The notes beneath the pieces are model-generated. The model was not told the origin of the DNA and did no database searches. It saw nothing but the letters and a program-made list of their open reading frames with translations. A DNA stretch of 64,000 nucleotides, taken from Arachidicoccus rhizosphaerae. GTDB lineage: Bacteria > Bacteroidota > Bacteroidia > Chitinophagales > Chitinophagaceae. The number at the start of each line of letters is the position of its first letter. Position 1 is the first letter of the stretch. This document shows, piece after piece, positions 62,215 through 64,000 of this stretch. The stretch lies in contig NZ_FNQY01000005.1 of the NCBI RefSeq assembly GCF_900107765.1, positions 1-64,000 on the forward strand, written 5' to 3'. A program made the position numbers and the translations under genes.

Positions 62215-63639
62215 TTAATCAAAAAATATATCCATGGTTAACTGACTATGGATGACTGAGTGGAAGTGGTTATTCTCTTTTACACCATAAGGGGTAATCA
62301 TTATCATAAAAATGCCTTTTCTCGTTTTTGTGCTACTGGCAAAAACACCTATTTTATTCCTTAGGTTATCTGCCATTTCTTTATTCACACTAATAAAATT
62401 CATCGAGAATTTAAATTCAAATAAATTGATGATCTGGTCCCTCCTGTCAATGACCAGATCAATCTGGGCTTTTCGCTCACCATCACTACCCAACCAGCAA
62501 GAAGTATTAGTTTGAATCATATCAATTCTCAATGCCCGCTTAATATCAGTTACATGTGTCAAGCCAATTAGTTCAAAGGCATAACCACTCCAAGCCCTAT
62601 AACTTGGGTCATCAATTCCGTTTATCCAATTATTGGCATCATCAACACTTGTACCTTCTATAAACTTTAAATAGAAAAGCGAATAAAAATCTACCAATTG
62701 ATACAAAACGCCATATTTTTTCTTCCCAAATGCATTGTATTTGCGAATAAAATTACTCTGTTCCAGTTCCATCAAAATTTTAGTCAATGAGCCCCCACTG
62801 GCTAGCTTTGTCATTTGAGCCAGTTCCTCTCTGGTCAGCCCCATACTTTTTTTGGCCAATGCTTTTACTACGGCAATATGCTGCGCTTCATTTTTAAACA
62901 GGGAATTATAGACCCCGTAAAAATCAGTTCTTAACTTCCCATTCTCGCCAAAAGCCATATCATTGATATTCTGAGCAGCGCTTTTCTTTGGATCTATATC
63001 TTCCAGATAAAATGGAATACCGCCCATTACCATATAAAACTGCATAATATTATACCTGGTAAATCCATCGCCCTTTTTTAAGATAAACTCCTCCGTTTCT
63101 CTGAGTGTAAAGGGCGCTAACTGCATCCGGTGCGTTACCCTGTTATACAAACCACCCCTGCCCATAATCAATTTATTTAACATCCAACTGGCAGCAGAGC
63201 CGCACACTATCAGAAAGATGTCATTTCTTGTACTTGCCCATGCATTCCAAAATAGCTCAAGAGCCGAGATAAACTCTGATCTAGAGGTATCCATCCAGGG
63301 TAACTCATCCAAAAAAATAATTTTCCGCTTCTCTCCCTTTGATTCTAACAACTTTTGTAATACCCGAAATGCACCAAACCAATCATTAATATCTGCGGTA
63401 TTTATATTTGAATTGGAATAGTTTTCAATGGCCCCTAAAAAATTAGAGAGCTGTGCTTTAGTGGATTTATTGAACAGTCCAGTGCAATAGAAGTCGAACT
63501 TCTCCTGAAAATACGACTTGATAAAATAGGTTTTCCCCACTCTCCTTCGCCCATAAATCGCCAAAAAGGTGGGTCTGTTTAGTTTAACCAGTTTGTCCAA
63601 TTCGAGTTTCTCCTGCTTACGTCCAACAAAAAAATCCAT
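62215..63639 (-). CDS. AAA ATPase with C-terminal DUF234 (nuclease-like) domain
   Basis: A 474-residue ATP-binding protein. Walker A is IYGRRRVGKTYFIKSY (near residue 30) and Walker B is KIIFLDELPWMD. The C-terminal part (from about 330) is DUF234-like, with KAQIDLVIDRRDQIINLFEFKFS, an Asp...Glu-x-Lys arrangement seen in PD-(D/E)xK nucleases. A winged-helix segment (LTREELAQMTKLASGGSLTKILMELEQSNFIRKY) lies between. Such ATPases are multicopy in Bacteroidota with unknown roles. The gene is preceded by an array of inverted 9-bp motifs and stands 172 bp upstream of the helicase start on the same strand. Confidence 0.85.
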   Translation of the reverse strand: MDFFVGRKQEKLELDKLVKLNRPTFLAIYGRRRVGKTYFIKSYFQEKFDFYCTGLFNKSTKAQLSNFLGAIENYSNSNINTADINDWFGAFRVLQKLLESKGEKRKIIFLDELPWMDTSRSEFISALELFWNAWASTRNDIFLIVCGSAASWMLNKLIMGRGGLYNRVTHRMQLAPFTLRETEEFILKKGDGFTRYNIMQFYMVMGGIPFYLEDIDPKKSAAQNINDMAFGENGKLRTDFYGVYNSLFKNEAQHIAVVKALAKKSMGLTREELAQMTKLASGGSLTKILMELEQSNFIRKYNAFGKKKYGVLYQLVDFYSLFYLKFIEGTSVDDANNWINGIDDPSYRAWSGYAFELIGLTHVTDIKRALRIDMIQTNTSCWLGSDGERKAQIDLVIDRRDQIINLFEFKFSMNFISVNKEMADNLRNKIGVFASSTKTRKGIFMIMITPYGVKENNHFHSVIHSQLTMDIFFD

Positions 63640-64000
63640 AAAAGCTAAATTTAATTATTACATATACTTTTTAATAATTCGTATAAAGATAATAATAAAT
63701 AGATTATATTTTTCTGGCTGATTATACGAACCTTAACTAGCCAAAAATACAATAAATTTCAGTTTTTGGCTAGTTATAGGACACTTAATTAGCCAAATCT
63801 TCTTTTTTATACAAAGAACTCGTTTTATAAAAATACTGAACAGCACAAGCAATATGAGTACATATCTTTATTTACATAATATTGTTAATTATATTATTCA
63901 ATTCATTATATTTTTTTAGCTGATTAGTGTGCCACTAACTAGCCAAAAACGTGTTTTTTTGTCGTTTTTGGCTAGTTATAAAAAATCCTCTGTAAAGCAC
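63640..64000. other. AT-rich upstream region of the AAA/DUF234 gene
   Basis: No gene was recognised in these 361 bp. They contain the motif array at 63716-63978 and very AT-rich spacers. No TAnnTTTG box with a proper -33 was found facing the ATPase gene. Confidence 0.6.
63716..63978. repeat. Array of seven GGCTRRTTA motifs in inverted pairs
   Basis: Seven 9-mers: GGCTGATTA 63716-63724 (+), TAACTAGCC 63734-63742 (-), GGCTAGTTA 63768-63776 (+), TAATTAGCC 63786-63794 (-), AGCTGATTA 63918-63926 (+), TAACTAGCC 63936-63944 (-), GGCTAGTTA 63970-63978 (+). Inverted pairs are always 9 bp apart, and the gap to the next motif is 25 bp both times. The second block repeats the first after 202 bp, including the flanking ATTATATTTTT. 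The 25-bp gaps are themselves arms and loops of hairpins (14-bp and 16-bp stems). Confidence 0.85.

Noticed and set aside
63716-63978. CRISPR array
   Set aside because: Repeats are only 9 bp, alternate in orientation and have fixed 9- and 25-bp gaps; no cas genes are present.

Overview
The window looks like a chromosomal segment of a member of the Bacteroidota, probably from the Chitinophagaceae/Sphingobacteriales side. Promoters of the TTTG-N19/20-TAnnTTTG type are visible, Shine-Dalgarno sequences are essentially absent, and the gene families fit (HmuY, DUF6607, DUF6600, S9 dipeptidyl peptidases, AAA/DUF234 ATPases, SusD-free TonB loci). The genus cannot be fixed from the sequence alone.

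Layout. 2-1927: an insertion sequence with 14-bp perfect terminal inverted repeats and one DDE transposase, ending 53 bp before lysS. 1981-3498: lysS, followed by a 58-bp perfect palindrome. 3755-8366 (minus): a haem-uptake operon (TonB receptor, HmuY lipoprotein, DUF6607). 8580-13302 (minus): sulfatase, a DUF6600 protein with a Gln/Arg tail, kdsB, mtgA. 13401-19552: tyrosine degradation in two divergent units, fah-flavin reductase-HTH_42 (minus) and hmgA-hppD (plus). 19670-25384 (minus): a first RND tripartite pump with a clear promoter and a 19-bp operator. 25949-28312: a DPP-IV-like peptidase. 28741-35859: surface-glycan genes (four glycosyl/glycerophosphotransferase-like proteins, an APS kinase, a sulfotransferase and a kinase-like protein). 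36009-44356: ggt, an enoyl-CoA hydratase-like gene, ahpC-ahpD, a second DPP-IV peptidase, queE, folD. 44613-52814 (plus): a TetR-controlled RND pump plus an old-yellow-enzyme reductase. 52972-56013 (minus): lipocalin-like lipoprotein, tsaD, MacB-type permease. 56190-56264: tRNA-Pro(TGG). 56513-63639: an unknown protein, a very large exonuclease-RecQ-UvrD fusion and an AAA/DUF234 ATPase. 63716-63978: a structured array of inverted GGCTAGTTA-like motifs upstream of that ATPase.

How the genes work together. HppD makes homogentisate, HmgA opens its ring and the FAH-family enzyme finishes the route; maleylacetoacetate isomerase is not in the window. CysC makes PAPS for the adjacent sulfotransferase (their reading frames overlap), so the glycan cluster probably makes a sulfated surface polymer or lipid. 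The TetR gene and the pump it faces share two nearly identical double operators in mirrored orientation, which is strong sequence evidence for one repressor controlling both.

The least explained parts are the motif array with its ATPase, the tripartite helicase next to it, the 58-bp palindrome, and two RNA structures inside the TetR-controlled pump operon. All calls come from reading the sequence and from knowledge of the families; no database search was run.
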